Below are positions 7,171 through 15,818 of a stretch of 31,990 nt of DNA, one piece after another. Every line of letters begins with the position of its first letter. The first letter of the stretch is position 1. The translations under genes were made by a program, and so were the position numbers. The notes beneath the pieces were generated by a model. That model was not told the origin of the DNA. It worked only from the letters and a program-made list of their open reading frames with translations, and searched no databases. The DNA lies in assembly GCA_045576735.1 (NCBI GenBank), contig JAZNGZ010000106.1:1-31990 (forward strand). Reading direction: 5' to 3'. The DNA comes from RGIG4079 sp045576735 (GTDB lineage: Bacteria > Bacteroidota > Bacteroidia > Bacteroidales > Muribaculaceae).

Positions 7171-8765
7171 TGAGCCGCAAAGAAAACAAAATAGCACAAC
7201 GAATAATATTGTCGCTAATTGCCTCGATGGTGACAATGTCGCTTTCGGCGCAAGTCAACACCAAGCGTCCATCACTTGTTGTTGGTATTATGATTGAAGG
7301 TCTTGACCAAATGTATATCGACCAATTGCGTTCTTATTTTGGTGAAAAAGGCTTCAATCGCCTATTAAAAGATGGCGTGATATTGCAAAACGTAGACTAT
7401 GGCACTCCACTCGACAACGTGGCTGCCACAGCAATGCTTTACACCGGTGCAGCCCCTTCGGTCAACGGTATCCCTTCGCAATATGTATTCAACTACAACA
7501 AAGGCTTGTCTCACCCTATATTGTTCGACTCCGACAAAATAGGCAATTACACTAATGAGACCTACTCACCCAAAGCCTTATCGGTATCTACTCTCAGCGA
7601 TGAATTGAAAATTGATGGTGACGGACTTAACCAAATACATTCAATAGCCCCCGATGCCCAACAATCGATAATAATGAGCGGCCATGCCGCTAATTCAGCA
7701 TTCTGGATTAATGACGCATCGGGCAAATGGGCCTCTACCACTTATTACAAAGATGTCCCCTCGCCAATTTCAACACGCAATTATAAATACCCATTATCGG
7801 CGCGACTCGATACTATTTCATGGACTCCGTCGATGGATATTGGGCTATACCCCGATGTACCCGAACATAGACGCACATATCCTTTCCGCTACACATTCCC
7901 CAATAACGATGTTGACCGATATCGCAAATTCAAAGAATCGGCATGTGTAAACAATGAAATCACATCGATAGCTATCGACTACATTAAGTCGCACTCACTA
8001 GGCAGTCACAAAGGGTTGACCGACATGATTAACATTGCCTATAATCTCACCCCTTACGAGTATAGTAGAGATGCTTATAATCGTGTCGAAACAATGGATG
8101 CATACATCAAACTCGACCGAAGTCTCACTCAATTATTTGATTTCATTGACTCGTCGGTGGGCATCGACAACACACTGGTGTTTGTGGCAGGCACTCCATC
8201 TCGCTTGGCAGTTTCACGCGACGACGAACGATGGAACATTCCTCACGGAGTGTTTTCGTATACAAGAGCAACTTCGTTTAGCAATTTGTATCTCTCTGGA
8301 ATATATAATAGGCAAGAATGGGTAAAAGGCATTTACAATAATCAAATATACCTAAACCACAAGGCCATTAACGACAGCAAACTCAACATAACAACCATTC
8401 GTAAAGAGTTGGCGGAATTTTTGTCTCAAATGGAAGGTATAGCCAATGTCTACACTATCGATGATATTTTATTGGGTAAAGCTGGCGAACAGCCCGAAAT
8501 CATTCGCCGCAATACCAACTTTAAGTACTCAGGCGACATTATATTCACAATAATTCCGGGATGGGAAATTGAAAAAGATGACAAAACAAATAATATTGTA
8601 GTGCGCAATGCCTGTGCTTCAGCTCCTATATATATATTAACTCCATCGGTCGAAGCGCAAACTATTACATACCCCGTTGATGCTCGTGCCATAGCTCCCA
8701 CTGTGGCTCGCTTACTTCGCATTCGCTCTCCAAATGCCGCGGCGTCCACTCCGCTGCATTTTTAG
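7170..8765 (+). CDS. PafA-like alkaline phosphatase superfamily protein, apparently catalytically dead
   Basis: The 531-residue protein has a signal peptide ending near SLSAQ (28). Its fold signature is that of PafA-type phosphatases: RPSLVVGIMIEGLD, GFNRLLKDGV, the MLYTGAAPSVNGI loop, AYIKLDRSL and IAPTVARLL. The catalytic positions are changed: the first metal Asp is Glu43, the Thr nucleophile position is Asn83, the STDYxGH metal motif reads LTPYEYS (~293-299), TADH reads VAGT (~339-342), and the last metal His (THVP) is replaced in SAPI. The substrate-binding KDR also seems lost. No frameshift is seen, so this looks like a maintained pseudoenzyme. Its start overlaps the Lnb-like gene's stop. 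Confidence 0.82.
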   Translation: MSRKENKIAQRIILSLIASMVTMSLSAQVNTKRPSLVVGIMIEGLDQMYIDQLRSYFGEKGFNRLLKDGVILQNVDYGTPLDNVAATAMLYTGAAPSVNGIPSQYVFNYNKGLSHPILFDSDKIGNYTNETYSPKALSVSTLSDELKIDGDGLNQIHSIAPDAQQSIIMSGHAANSAFWINDASGKWASTTYYKDVPSPISTRNYKYPLSARLDTISWTPSMDIGLYPDVPEHRRTYPFRYTFPNNDVDRYRKFKESACVNNEITSIAIDYIKSHSLGSHKGLTDMINIAYNLTPYEYSRDAYNRVETMDAYIKLDRSLTQLFDFIDSSVGIDNTLVFVAGTPSRLAVSRDDERWNIPHGVFSYTRATSFSNLYLSGIYNRQEWVKGIYNNQIYLNHKAINDSKLNITTIRKELAEFLSQMEGIANVYTIDDILLGKAGEQPEIIRRNTNFKYSGDIIFTIIPGWEIEKDDKTNNIVVRNACASAPIYILTPSVEAQTITYPVDARAIAPTVARLLRIRSPNAAASTPLHF

Positions 8766-8809
8766 TCATTATTCTTGCTCTTAATAATTCTATTTCAAAG
8801 GATTTTAAC

Positions 8810-8817
8810 TATCTTTG
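8810..8817 (+). promoter_or_regulatory. secA promoter -7 box
   Basis: TATCTTTG lies 77 bases before the secA ATG. No clear TTTG is present at the -33 position. The leader is A+T-rich and shows no obvious structure. Confidence 0.55.
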
Positions 8818-8894
8818 CAGTTGCAAAAATAGCGACAGGGTATTTTATGCCTTAAAAACTTAATTCAGATAATAATAAATAAACAAATATAACA

Positions 8895-11800
8895 ATGTCA
8901 TTTACTAGTTTTATCAAAAAACTTTTTGGAGACAAGTCGCAACGCGACCTAAAGGAAATTAGGCCTATTGTAGAGAAAATCAAGGCATTGGGTCCCGATA
9001 TGGAAAAACTGTCCATCGACGAGCTCCGTGAAGTTATCACAAAAGTGCGTCAATCAATCGCTGATAGCACCTCTGAGTTAGAAAACGAGAACAAAGAACT
9101 CCGCATTAAAGTTGAAGAGCTTCCATTTGAAGACCGTCAACCCATGTGGGATCAAATTGATGCCAACGAGAAAAAAATACTTGACATCATTGAAGACCAA
9201 CTCAACGAACATCTTCCCACTGTTTTTGCTGCGGTAAAAGAAACTGCTGCTCGTTTTGCTAAAAATGAAACAATTGCAGTTACTGCCACTCAGCTCGACC
9301 GCGACTTAGCCGCTGAGGGACGCGACTTCGTAACCATCGATGGAGACAAAGCTATTTGGAACAACCATTGGGTTGCCGGTGGTAACGAAATCATTTGGGA
9401 CATGATTCACTATGACGTTCAGCTTATTGGTGGTATCGTGCTTCATCAAGGTAAGATTGCCGAAATGGCAACTGGTGAAGGTAAAACACTCGTGGCAACC
9501 CTTCCGGTATTCCTTCGCTCTCTATCTAAACGCGGTGTTCACGTAGTAACAGTCAACGACTACCTTTCTAAACGTGACTCGGAATGGATGGGCCCTCTTT
9601 ATATGTTCCATGGTTCAACCGTTGATTGTATCGATAAACATGAGCCAAACTCTGAAGAACGTCGCAAAGCATATAACTGCGATATCACATTCGGTACAAA
9701 CAACGAATTTGGTTTCGACTACCTTCGCGACAACATGGCAATGGCGGCTCAAGACATGGTGCAACGCAAGCACTACTATGCTATTGTCGACGAGGTTGAC
9801 TCGGTGCTTATCGACGATGCTCGTACCCCATTGATTATCTCTGGTCCGGTAGCTAAAGGCGATGACCAATTATTCAACGACTTCCGTGGCAACGTGCAAA
9901 AAGTTGTTGAAGCACAACGCCGTCTTGTGACACAACTTCTCAGTGAAGCTAAAGCAAAAATTGCTACTGAAGACAAAGAGCAACAAAAAGAAGGCGCAAT
10001 CCTTTTGTTCCGTGCATTCAAAGGCCTACCTAAAAATAGTGCCCTCATTAAATATTTGAGCCAAGAAGGTATGAAAAAACTCTTGCTCGACACTGAGGCC
10101 TATTATATGCAAGACAATAACCGCGAAATGCCTTTCATCACCGATCCGCTATATTTCGTGATTGATGAAAAGAACCGTAGCGTGGAACTCACCGATAAAG
10201 GTATCGACGAATTGACAGGTAAAAGTAGCGACCCTCAATTCTTCGTATTGCCCGACATCGCTGCTCAACTTTCAGAGCTTGAACACATAACCGACATTGC
10301 TGAAAAGCAACAACGCAAAGACGACTTGATGCAAAACTATGCTATCAAAGCCGAACGCGTTCACACGGTGACTCAACTCCTCAAAGCATATACCCTCTTC
10401 GAAAAAGATGTGGAATATGTAATCGATGATAACAAAATCAAAATCGTTGACGAGCAAACAGGTCGTATCATGGAAGGCCGTCGTTATAGCGATGGGCTAC
10501 ACCAAGCTATCGAAGCTAAAGAAGGTGTAAAAGTGGAAGCGGCAACACAAACATTTGCTACCATTACTCTCCAAAACTACTTCCGCATGTATCACAAACT
10601 TGCGGGTATGACCGGTACGGCTTCAACCGAAGCAGGCGAATTCTGGGACATCTACAAACTCGATGTTGTGGAAATTCCAACAAACCGTCCTATCGCACGC
10701 TTCGACCTCAACGACCGTGTATATAAAACCAAGAAAGAAAAATATGCTGCTGTAATCGAAGAGATTGTACGTCTAAAAGAAGCCGGACGCCCGGTGCTTG
10801 TGGGCACTACTTCAGTCGAAATCTCTGAATTGCTCAAGCGTATGCTCGATATGCGCCGCATTCCTTGTCAAGTGCTCAACGCCAAGCTTCACCAAAAAGA
10901 AGCTGAGGTTGTGGCTCTCGCTGGTAAAACCGGCGCAGTTACCATTGCTACCAACATGGCAGGTCGTGGTACCGACATCAAGCTCTCTAAAGAGGTGAAA
11001 GACGCCGGAGGTCTTGCCATTATTGGTACTGAACGTCACGAATCTCGTCGTGTCGACCGTCAGTTGCGTGGTCGTTCAGGTCGTCAAGGAGACCCGGGTT
11101 CTTCTGTATTCTATGTCTCGTTTGAGGACCAATTGATGCGTCTATTCGCAACCGATCGTGTGATGAAAATGCTCGACACTCTCGGATTGAAAGAAGGCGA
11201 AATGATTGAAGCTAAAATGGTGACAAAAGCCATTGAAAATGCACAAAAACGTGTTGAAGGTAACAACTTCGGCATTCGTAAACGCCTTCTTGAATACGAC
11301 GATGTGATGAATAAGCAACGTACCTATATCTACAACCGCCGTCAACACGCTTTGCTCGGTGAACGTATAGGTATCGACATCGCTAACATGCTTTACGACA
11401 CAATCGAGAACCTTGTTAACACTCACGAAGCACCCAACTTCTACGAAGATTTGAAACTTGAGCTATTCAAAGTGTTGACTATAGAAATTCCTGTTGACGA
11501 AAAAGAATATAAATCGCTCAGCAAGCAAGATCTAATCGACCGCATATATGATACTGCCAACGAGGCTCTTAATCGCAAGAGTCAACGCATCATCGAAGTT
11601 GCACAACCGGTTATCAAAGATTGGGTTGAAAACCGCAACGCAACTGGAAAAATCATGGTGCCAATCACCGATGGCAAACGCATCTTCAACCTTCGTGTAG
11701 ACATCACCGAAGCCTACAATACCGAGTGTAAAGCTATCGTTAAGGAATGGCACAAAGCGCTCATGCTCGTTTCAATCGATGAGTTGTGGAAAGAACACCT

Positions 11801-12236
11801 TCGCGAACTTGACCAATTGCGTCAATCGGTTCAAAATGCTTCATACGAACAAAAAGACCCATTGGTAATCTACAAAGTAGAATCATTCCACCTTTTCGAA
11901 GCGATGCTCAACAACCTCAACGAGAAAGCAATGTCGGCATTGTTGCGTGGTCAAATCTACATTAAACAACGCGAAGTTGCTAACGAAGAAGAGCAACCTC
12001 AACGTCAACCCGAGGTGAAACAAGCTATGCCTGAGCGTCGCAACGACTATTCTCAATATCGCACATCAAAAGAGGATCTTCCCGGCGAAAATGCTCAACG
12101 CGCTGCCGCTTCGGCTCACCAAGGAGAGCGTCAACGCCCTCAACCGGTTGTTGCCGGTCCTAAAATCGGACGTAACGACCCATGTCCTTGCGGTAGTGGC
12201 AAAAAATACAAAGCCTGCCACGGCAAAAACGTATAA
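8895..12236 (+). CDS. secA: Protein translocase ATPase SecA
   Basis: SecA drives preproteins through the SecYEG channel using ATP. At 1,113 residues it is longer than E. coli SecA (901) but typical for Bacteroidota, which carry internal insertions. Visible motifs are MATGEGKT (Walker A, ~192-198), VDEVDSVLID (Walker B, ~297-306), IATNMAGRGTDI, the RQLRGRSGRQGD arginine-finger region, and the C-terminal zinc motif CPCGSGKKYKACHG (~1097-1110) that contacts SecB or the membrane. It has its own promoter and is followed by terminator hairpins, so it is probably transcribed alone. Confidence 0.98.
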   Translation: MSFTSFIKKLFGDKSQRDLKEIRPIVEKIKALGPDMEKLSIDELREVITKVRQSIADSTSELENENKELRIKVEELPFEDRQPMWDQIDANEKKILDIIEDQLNEHLPTVFAAVKETAARFAKNETIAVTATQLDRDLAAEGRDFVTIDGDKAIWNNHWVAGGNEIIWDMIHYDVQLIGGIVLHQGKIAEMATGEGKTLVATLPVFLRSLSKRGVHVVTVNDYLSKRDSEWMGPLYMFHGSTVDCIDKHEPNSEERRKAYNCDITFGTNNEFGFDYLRDNMAMAAQDMVQRKHYYAIVDEVDSVLIDDARTPLIISGPVAKGDDQLFNDFRGNVQKVVEAQRRLVTQLLSEAKAKIATEDKEQQKEGAILLFRAFKGLPKNSALIKYLSQEGMKKLLLDTEAYYMQDNNREMPFITDPLYFVIDEKNRSVELTDKGIDELTGKSSDPQFFVLPDIAAQLSELEHITDIAEKQQRKDDLMQNYAIKAERVHTVTQLLKAYTLFEKDVEYVIDDNKIKIVDEQTGRIMEGRRYSDGLHQAIEAKEGVKVEAATQTFATITLQNYFRMYHKLAGMTGTASTEAGEFWDIYKLDVVEIPTNRPIARFDLNDRVYKTKKEKYAAVIEEIVRLKEAGRPVLVGTTSVEISELLKRMLDMRRIPCQVLNAKLHQKEAEVVALAGKTGAVTIATNMAGRGTDIKLSKEVKDAGGLAIIGTERHESRRVDRQLRGRSGRQGDPGSSVFYVSFEDQLMRLFATDRVMKMLDTLGLKEGEMIEAKMVTKAIENAQKRVEGNNFGIRKRLLEYDDVMNKQRTYIYNRRQHALLGERIGIDIANMLYDTIENLVNTHEAPNFYEDLKLELFKVLTIEIPVDEKEYKSLSKQDLIDRIYDTANEALNRKSQRIIEVAQPVIKDWVENRNATGKIMVPITDGKRIFNLRVDITEAYNTECKAIVKEWHKALMLVSIDELWKEHLRELDQLRQSVQNASYEQKDPLVIYKVESFHLFEAMLNNLNEKAMSALLRGQIYIKQREVANEEEQPQRQPEVKQAMPERRNDYSQYRTSKEDLPGENAQRAAASAHQGERQRPQPVVAGPKIGRNDPCPCGSGKKYKACHGKNV

Positions 12237-12258
12237 TATTCTCATTTAAATACCACTT

Positions 12259-12291
12259 AAGGGCTGAGGTCAATCTCGGCCCTTTGTTTTT
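12259..12291 (+). terminator. secA rho-independent terminator
   Basis: The stem AAGGGCTGAG / CTCGGCCCTT has one G-T wobble and a GTCAAT loop, and is followed by a T-rich run. It starts 23 bases after the secA stop. Confidence 0.85.
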
Positions 12292-12353
12292 CTCATATTC
12301 TCACAATTGACCTATATTTATATTTCAGAAATAAAATCTTCTCATATACAAAT

Positions 12354-12384
12354 CCGGGCATAACCACTAAGTGGCTATACCCGG
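12354..12384. repeat. 31-bp imperfect palindrome between convergent genes
   Basis: It runs from CCGGGCATA to TATACCCGG around CCACTAAGTGG. All mismatches except the central base are G-T compatible in RNA. There is no T-run directly after it on either strand. It may be a back-up terminator or processing stop for the convergent genes. Confidence 0.6.
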
Positions 12385-12396
12385 CTATATACTAAT

Positions 12397-12425
12397 CAAC
12401 CCATTAGGGTTGCCTTTGTTTTTGA
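12397..12425 (+). terminator. Second terminator-like hairpin after secA
   Basis: CAACCC / GGGTTG with an ATTA loop, followed by CCTTTGTTTTTG. Confidence 0.55.
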
Positions 12426-12453
12426 AAGCTTTTATCTTACATCAATAACAACC

Positions 12454-14925
12454 TTATTCCATAGGCTCAATTACGATTTCCACGCGGCGATTGAGTGCGC
12501 GCCCCTCCTCTGTTTCATTTGATGCCACATAGTCGGCCAACGGAACGCCTTGTGATGTAAGTCGTGACGCTGAAATGCCTAATAATGTCAATCGGTCACT
12601 TACTACTTTAGCTCGACGATTTGATACTCGTTGGTTTGCTTCAAGTGTTCCCACATTATCGGTATAACCTTTAATTATCACGTTGGTTGAAGGCAATTTC
12701 TTTAAAGCTTCAGCCACTTGTTCGATATATTTTATCGCTTGGGCATTGAGGGTAGATTTCCCAAATTCAAACAAGATTTGATTCTCAAAAACAATTTTGA
12801 ATGCACGACGGCCATCTTCAGTGACCACTTGTTCCACTTTTACATCTTTTCCGAATGCTTCTTCAAGCTTCGCTTGTTCGAGAGCTATGTCGTAATTTAT
12901 CTGTGAGGTTTGTGCCAATTGTGGATTTTCAATCACCTCATTGTTATTATCAATACCTATTGACAATGGAAGCCAATCAGCATCATTGCGATATATAAAC
13001 ACTCCATTATACAAAATCAAATCACGATAAATAGGCTCTACAATTTCTGTTCCTTTCAAGTTACAAGCACCATATTTGCCGTTTTTGCACACACGATAAT
13101 AATAACGACCATCGGAACAAGTTTTGAGTATCGATGAATAGCAACGATCAATAGGGATAAGATAATTTCCCAAGCAGTCATATACTCCCATATAACCACC
13201 TTTCCCTACCAAGAAATACCCATTATAATAAGGCATATATTTCACTTCGCTATATTCAGCCGGCACAACAACCTTGCCCCCTACTTGTGCCCCACAAAGA
13301 TTTGATTCGCCTTTCAATGAAACCCACTCATAACCATCTCGCTCAGACATAGAAGATTTTGTGTGATGCAACTTTTGGTTGGTATTTAAGGCGATCCTAA
13401 AACCTCTATAACCTCTGGTAGAACTAGGATTGTTGTCCCAATTATTTCGCATGCTTAAGATGTCTTCATCAAACCACGATGAACTTGAGCCATGAAAATC
13501 TCCTTTAGTTACTTTATCTGTTCCTGTAGATGGCCCTGTAGGATTTTTTTGAGAATAACTTATATCTGTAGAATACCAATCTTGACACCATTCTTCAACA
13601 TTACCAATCATATCAAATATTCCAAGTTCATTAGCTTTTAGCTTTGCAATAGGATGAGTTGAACTCTCCCAACGTTCAATTCCATAATTAAGAACTCCAT
13701 TCATAATAATCCAAGCATAGTCGTAATTATAAGAATAACAAATATTACTATTTCTATTTCCTCCACGAGCAGCATATTCCCATTGAGCTTCAGTTGGCAA
13801 ACAATAGTTTTTCCCTGTTATTTGGCTTAACTTTTTACAAAATTCTTGTGCAACGTACCAAGAAACATTTTCAACCGGATGATTCGGGTCTTTGAAATAA
13901 GATGGATTGTTTCCCATGATTGCAGTCCATAACTCTTGAGGAACCTCTGTTTGGGCTATATAATAGTCACTTAATGTTACCTCATGAGGATATCTACCTC
14001 TATTATAATCTTCTTCCTTCTTGTTTCCCATCGTAAAGGTTCCTCCTTCTACATATACCATATCAAAACAAAACCCATTGATATTTTCTGTAAAAGATTG
14101 ATAGTTTGGACTATAGGCTGAAATATTATGATAAGATTGGATAACTTTAGGCTTTGAAATAGAGTCTAATGCGATTCTTAATCCACAGTAACCACTATGA
14201 TAAACTGGGCGTATACAATTGCGAGATGTATTAGAACCCGAAATCTCTGCTTCAAATGTGCCATATAATAAAAAACTACCACCTCGTAAAACTTTAAACT
14301 CCCCATTTAATATCCCAATTGGATTTGTTTGAGTTTTTTTTGAATATTTATCCTGCCAATCATAGCACCATTCCCATACGTTTCCGCTCATATCATAAAC
14401 TCCTAATTCATTTGGTTTTTTGGTTGCAACAGGAAATGTGTTATTTAAATCTTCCTCTTCTCCCATCCAAGCGACATCAAGATGATTATTACTTCCGCTA
14501 AATTTATATCCACGGCTATGTTTGCCTCCTTTTGCAGCATACTCCCATTGGGCTTCAGTGGGTAAACTATAACTTTTGCCTGTAAGATTGCTTAATTTTT
14601 CACAAAATTCTTGTGCTTCATACCACGATATATTTTCGACAGGAAGATTATCTCCTTTATAAATAGAATTATTATACCCCATAACAGCTTTCCACACACT
14701 TTGTGTGACTTCTGTTTCTCCGATATGATAATTACTAAGTGATACTTTGTGTGCCGGATTATCATTATCATTAATGTCCCCCATAGTGAATGTGCCGCCT
14801 TCAACGTAGATCATTTTGAAGGAGACGCCATTAACGGTTTCGGTGAATGTTTTCTTTTGGGCAAATGCTGTTAAACTCGATAAGGATAGAATCAGAGCAA
14901 TGGTAAGAAATGTTAGTTTTCTCAT
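12454..14925 (-). CDS. Secreted double SUMF1 - WG-like - OmpA fusion protein
   Basis: The 823-residue protein begins with a signal peptide (~1-22, LTAFAQ). Two SUMF1/FGE-sulfatase domains follow (~29-255 and ~279-525), each with VEGGTFTMG, LPTEAQWEYAA and a NVWEWC/NVEEWC motif. Next is a WG-repeat-like stretch (~545-660, e.g. GKYGACNLKGTEIVEPIYRD). The C-terminal OmpA domain (~690-823) has ILFEFGKSTL, GYTDNVGTLEANQRVSNRRA and RRVEIVIEP, including the Asp and Arg that bind peptidoglycan. It is probably anchored to the wall in the periplasm, displaying the SUMF1 domains. The SUMF1 part is visibly richer in A+T than its neighbours. Neither SUMF1 domain has the GC-rich NNC tail of the 1939-2715 gene. 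Confidence 0.9.
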   Translation of the reverse strand: MRKLTFLTIALILSLSSLTAFAQKKTFTETVNGVSFKMIYVEGGTFTMGDINDNDNPAHKVSLSNYHIGETEVTQSVWKAVMGYNNSIYKGDNLPVENISWYEAQEFCEKLSNLTGKSYSLPTEAQWEYAAKGGKHSRGYKFSGSNNHLDVAWMGEEEDLNNTFPVATKKPNELGVYDMSGNVWEWCYDWQDKYSKKTQTNPIGILNGEFKVLRGGSFLLYGTFEAEISGSNTSRNCIRPVYHSGYCGLRIALDSISKPKVIQSYHNISAYSPNYQSFTENINGFCFDMVYVEGGTFTMGNKKEEDYNRGRYPHEVTLSDYYIAQTEVPQELWTAIMGNNPSYFKDPNHPVENVSWYVAQEFCKKLSQITGKNYCLPTEAQWEYAARGGNRNSNICYSYNYDYAWIIMNGVLNYGIERWESSTHPIAKLKANELGIFDMIGNVEEWCQDWYSTDISYSQKNPTGPSTGTDKVTKGDFHGSSSSWFDEDILSMRNNWDNNPSSTRGYRGFRIALNTNQKLHHTKSSMSERDGYEWVSLKGESNLCGAQVGGKVVVPAEYSEVKYMPYYNGYFLVGKGGYMGVYDCLGNYLIPIDRCYSSILKTCSDGRYYYRVCKNGKYGACNLKGTEIVEPIYRDLILYNGVFIYRNDADWLPLSIGIDNNNEVIENPQLAQTSQINYDIALEQAKLEEAFGKDVKVEQVVTEDGRRAFKIVFENQILFEFGKSTLNAQAIKYIEQVAEALKKLPSTNVIIKGYTDNVGTLEANQRVSNRRAKVVSDRLTLLGISASRLTSQGVPLADYVASNETEEGRALNRRVEIVIEPME

Positions 14926-14949
14926 GGTTTTGATGTAATTAAGCCTCCT

Positions 14950-15258
14950 ATGTCCTCAAATTTGGCGGTTATCATAAATAAGGAAGGCGTAGGACATTGT
15001 CAGTTTATCTTTCACGAGGCATCGCCAAACACCTTAGCACATAATAAACAGTCCACTCCCACGCCTTATCGCTATATCGATTTCCTTGACAGGAAGTGGA
15101 TATACAACGACAAAGGAGAGCATTTGACCATTTATCCTATGTGCTTAATTTTGGCGAAATTTCGTGAAAAGGATAAAGCTGAAACGCTTCCAAAATATGT
15201 CTCCCATGGGGAGGGCAACTCTCTGCCACCCACAAGATTGATACAAAAATATGAATAA
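14950..15258 (+). CDS. Hypothetical 102-residue open frame, doubtful
   Basis: An ATG-initiated frame divergent from the SUMF1-OmpA gene. It has no recognisable domain, signal peptide or membrane segment, and no convincing promoter. The rest of 14926-15447 is A+T-rich. Composition here is less skewed than the surrounding spacer, which is the only support for coding. It could equally be a remnant or non-coding. Confidence 0.25.
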   Translation: MSSNLAVIINKEGVGHCQFIFHEASPNTLAHNKQSTPTPYRYIDFLDRKWIYNDKGEHLTIYPMCLILAKFREKDKAETLPKYVSHGEGNSLPPTRLIQKYE

Positions 15259-15259
15259 A

Positions 15260-15287
15260 TTAAGAATTGAGGGTTAAGAATTGAGAG
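15260..15287. repeat. Two tandem 14-bp repeats
   Basis: TTAAGAATTGAGGG followed directly by TTAAGAATTGAGAG, in the spacer upstream of the MIP18-family gene. Confidence 0.7.
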
Positions 15288-15432
15288 TTTTTTTCGCTTT
15301 TTGTTATTTTTTCTTGTATTAGCGAGATGCCACCTATCTAAGGCGACAGCCAACGATAAGAATAATAGAGAGAAAACATTGGGTTTAGTTTTATTTTATG
15401 TGTGTTCTTTTTATTCTTTCAGTGATAATTTG

Positions 15433-15440
15433 TAACTTTG
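15433..15440 (+). promoter_or_regulatory. Promoter -7 box of the MIP18-family gene
   Basis: TAACTTTG ends 7 bases before the ATG, which predicts a nearly leaderless mRNA. Confidence 0.6.
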
Positions 15441-15447
15441 TGGTATT

Positions 15448-15768
15448 ATGACAGCTGACGAAAAATTACATATTGAAGAGAAGGTTGTAGAGATGATTAA
15501 AACCGTCTACGACCCTGAGATACCTATCGACGTGTATAGCCTTGGGTTGATTTATAAAATCGACCTTGCCGACGATGGTGCATTGAATATCGACATGACC
15601 CTAACCGCTCCCAACTGCCCTGCCGCCGACTTTATTGTCGACGATATGCGCATGAAAGTGGAAAGCGTGGAAGGAGTGACAAGCGTAAATATCAACATTG
15701 TCTTTGAGCCTGAATGGAACAAAGATATGATGACCGAAGAAGCGAAATTAGAACTCGGATTTCTATAG
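15448..15768 (+). CDS. MIP18/DUF59-family Fe-S cluster assembly factor (SufT-like)
   Basis: The 106-residue protein has the family hallmarks DPEIPIDVYSLGLIY (22-36) and TAPNCPAAD with Cys57, the conserved cysteine implicated in Fe-S handling. It is a single-domain cytoplasmic form related to SufT and PaaD, expected to help mature Fe-S proteins. No suf genes are nearby. Its stop codon is the first base of a MITE-end-like repeat that separates it from lpxH, 50 bases downstream, so the two are probably co-transcribed. Confidence 0.88.
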   Translation: MTADEKLHIEEKVVEMIKTVYDPEIPIDVYSLGLIYKIDLADDGALNIDMTLTAPNCPAADFIVDDMRMKVESVEGVTSVNINIVFEPEWNKDMMTEEAKLELGFL

Positions 15769-15812
15769 GAATTTTCTATAAATTCCACGAATTAATCAAA
15801 CAGTAGTTATTG
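15768..15812. repeat. Solo MITE-end relic, 45 bp
   Basis: It matches the left end of the 1580-1773 element (1580-1624) at 40 of 45 bases, then diverges. Its first base is the last base of the upstream stop codon, and it ends 6 bases before the lpxH ATG, so it forms almost the whole spacer. Confidence 0.6.
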
Positions 15813-15818
15813 AATCGC

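Noticed and set aside
7170..8765. Annotation as an active alkaline phosphatase
   Set aside because: The overall fold signature fits, but the nucleophile, metal ligands and substrate-binding motif all appear replaced.
12454..14925. The SUMF1-OmpA protein as another DGR target
   Set aside because: Its SUMF1 C-terminal segments lack the GC-rich, NNC-codon pattern and the adenine-free end, and the protein continues into WG-like and OmpA regions.
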